From positions 1 through 15,274 of the forward strand of contig JAEXXR010000546.1 in the NCBI GenBank assembly GCA_023405705.1: 15,274 bases of DNA. Direction: 5' to 3'. Of this stretch, positions 14,278 to 15,274 are shown one piece after another. How positions within the stretch are numbered: the stretch's first letter is position 1; every line of letters starts with the position of its first letter. The notes beneath the pieces were generated by a model. It was not told where the DNA came from, did no database searches, and saw nothing but the letters and a program-made list of their open reading frames with translations. Origin of the DNA: Actinomycetes bacterium. Lineage in GTDB: Bacteria > Actinomycetota > Thermoleophilia > Solirubrobacterales > Solirubrobacteraceae. Made by a program: the position numbers and the translations under genes.

Positions 14278-15274
14278 CGTTCTGGACGGAGCTGTTGCGG
14301 GCGGCGGCAGCGGGCCGTTCGGCGTGCGGGACGCTGCTCGTCGCAGTCCGGCGATCACGCGCTGCGGCGTGGGCGGTGGGGCGGGGTTCGCCGGTGGTGC
14401 CGTCGGTTCGCGGATTCGGTGCCGGAGGCGGGTGCCGAGGTGGTCGAGTCCGGCCCAGGCGGCGAAGGCGAGGCCGGCGGCGGTGCCGGTTGCGGTGAGG
14501 AGGATGCCGGCGGCGGCGGTTGCGGCGATGCCGTCGTGGCCGAGGATGAGGACTGCTGCGGCCGCGCCGACGCTCGGTCCGATCGGGAGCTGGCCGAGCG
14601 TGACGACGGCGATCAGGACCGCGATCGCGTCGAAGAGCGAGGCGTCGACGCCGACGGCGTTGAGCAGCAGCCAGTTGCGTGCGATCTGCGCGAAGACGGC
14701 AAGCAGCACGAACGCGACGAGCAGGGTTCCGCCGCGGGTGGTGCGGACGATCGCGAGTCCTCTCCACAGCTCGCGTCCTTTGGCGAGCGCGAGGCTGCGC
14801 ATGCCGACGCTGAGGGCGGCGATGGCGGCGATGCAGAGCAGCGGCAGCCACCACGGCAGTCCGAGCGGGCCGATCAGCGTGAAGGAGGTCAGCGCGGCGA
14901 GCGCCGCCTCGACTGCGAGGATCGGCGCCTCGGCGGCGAGCAGTGTCGGCACCTGCGGGCTGATCTCCGGCGAGGAGCGGCGCAGCGCGGCGATGCGGGC
15001 GGCGACCCCGAGGTGCGGATTGGCGACGCTGCCGAGCACCTGCATGCTGGAGGCGCGGTACAGCACGCGGCGCGGGACCCTCCCACCGGCGGCGTCGATC
15101 GTGCGGTGCCACGCCTCGGTGCGGGCGAGCAGTCCGCCTACGTGCAGCACGACCGCGCTGGCGATCACCCAGAGCGCCGCGCTGGAGAGCGCCGCGCCGA
15201 ACTCGTCGCGGCGGCCGTACAGCAGCAGCGCGAGGGCGGCCGCGCTCGCCAGCGACGCGAGCACGGTGAGTGGG
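14260..15274 (-). CDS. UPF0104/YbhN-like multi-pass membrane protein (LPG-synthase TM-type), 5' end at or beyond the edge
   Basis: At least 334 residues are visible, and the frame stays open to the window edge. A GTG at 15264 is a possible start, but the gene may begin outside. About seven hydrophobic helices are visible, with LYRASSMQVLGSVANPHLGV, NWLLLNAVGVD and a LGQLPIGPSVGAAAAVLI segment. These match the lysylphosphatidylglycerol-synthase-like membrane fold (PF03706), whose members include flippases and lipid-modifying enzymes; the substrate here is unknown. The last 50 residues are Pro/Arg-rich and probably cytoplasmic. GC content and codon use match the left module and a high-GC host rather than the neighbouring cargo operon. 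It is probably the chromosomal flank, but could belong to the element. Confidence 0.75.
   Translation of the reverse strand, partial: PLTVLASLASAAALALLLYGRRDEFGAALSSAALWVIASAVVLHVGGLLARTEAWHRTIDAAGGRVPRRVLYRASSMQVLGSVANPHLGVAARIAALRRSSPEISPQVPTLLAAEAPILAVEAALAALTSFTLIGPLGLPWWLPLLCIAAIAALSVGMRSLALAKGRELWRGLAIVRTTRGGTLLVAFVLLAVFAQIARNWLLLNAVGVDASLFDAIAVLIAVVTLGQLPIGPSVGAAAAVLILGHDGIAATAAAGILLTATGTAAGLAFAAWAGLDHLGTRLRHRIREPTAPPANPAPPPTPQRVIAGLRRAASRTPNGPLPPPATAPSRTTKPLR

Noticed and set aside
14225..15112. A 295-codon minus-strand frame overlapping the membrane-protein gene.
   Set aside because: Arg/Pro/Ala-rich product without hydrophobic helices or motifs; the alternative frame encodes a clear multi-pass membrane protein.

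Overview
This window looks like part of an integrative mobile element in a high-GC actinomycete-type bacterium, with its cargo and one flank. The left 7.9 kb and the last 1 kb are very GC-rich, with codons ending in G or C, GTG/ATG starts and ATGA gene overlaps. The middle (about 7.9-14.25 kb) is visibly AT-richer. The gene types (hydrolase / DNA translocase / replication-relaxation protein / Xis / Int) fit an actinomycete integrative and conjugative element. A more exact assignment, such as Thermoleophilia, is a guess.

Left module (1-7900, all + strand). It starts with the 3' end of an unidentified gene. Next come a membrane-anchored cell-wall hydrolase (lytic transglycosylase plus M15-like peptidase), a cytosine-C5 DNA methyltransferase, a 12-nt tandem repeat tract, a two-TM DNA-translocating ATPase of the TraG/VirD4/HerA type, a replication-relaxation-like protein, an excisionase-like HTH protein and a tyrosine integrase. 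Most neighbours overlap by 4-8 nt, so this is one translationally coupled transfer operon. The 178-nt xis-int spacer breaks that pattern. It is packed with hairpins, and the last one buries the integrase Shine-Dalgarno sequence.

Middle (7901-8521, + strand). A lower-GC stretch carries two small ORFs. The second has a C-terminus resembling the MbcA/ParS/Xre (DUF2384) toxin-binding antitoxin domain.

Cargo (8514-13965, all - strand). A compact four-gene operon reads, in transcription order: D12-class adenine methyltransferase, calcineurin-like phosphoesterase, ORC/CDC6-like P-loop ATPase, and a 341-aa protein of unrecognised family with two possible ligand-binding motifs. The gene set, coupling, foreign base composition and position next to an integrase suggest a phage or plasmid defence system. 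I cannot match it to a named one, and it is the most interesting part of the window.

Right edge (14113-15274). A non-coding segment with a spaced inverted repeat probably holds the operon's control region. A perfect 13-bp hairpin terminator follows. Beyond it lies a GC-rich UPF0104/LPG-synthase-like membrane protein gene (- strand, 5' end at or beyond the window edge), probably the host chromosome. The element boundary is therefore likely near 14.1-14.28 kb, but I could not identify att repeats or a tRNA target.
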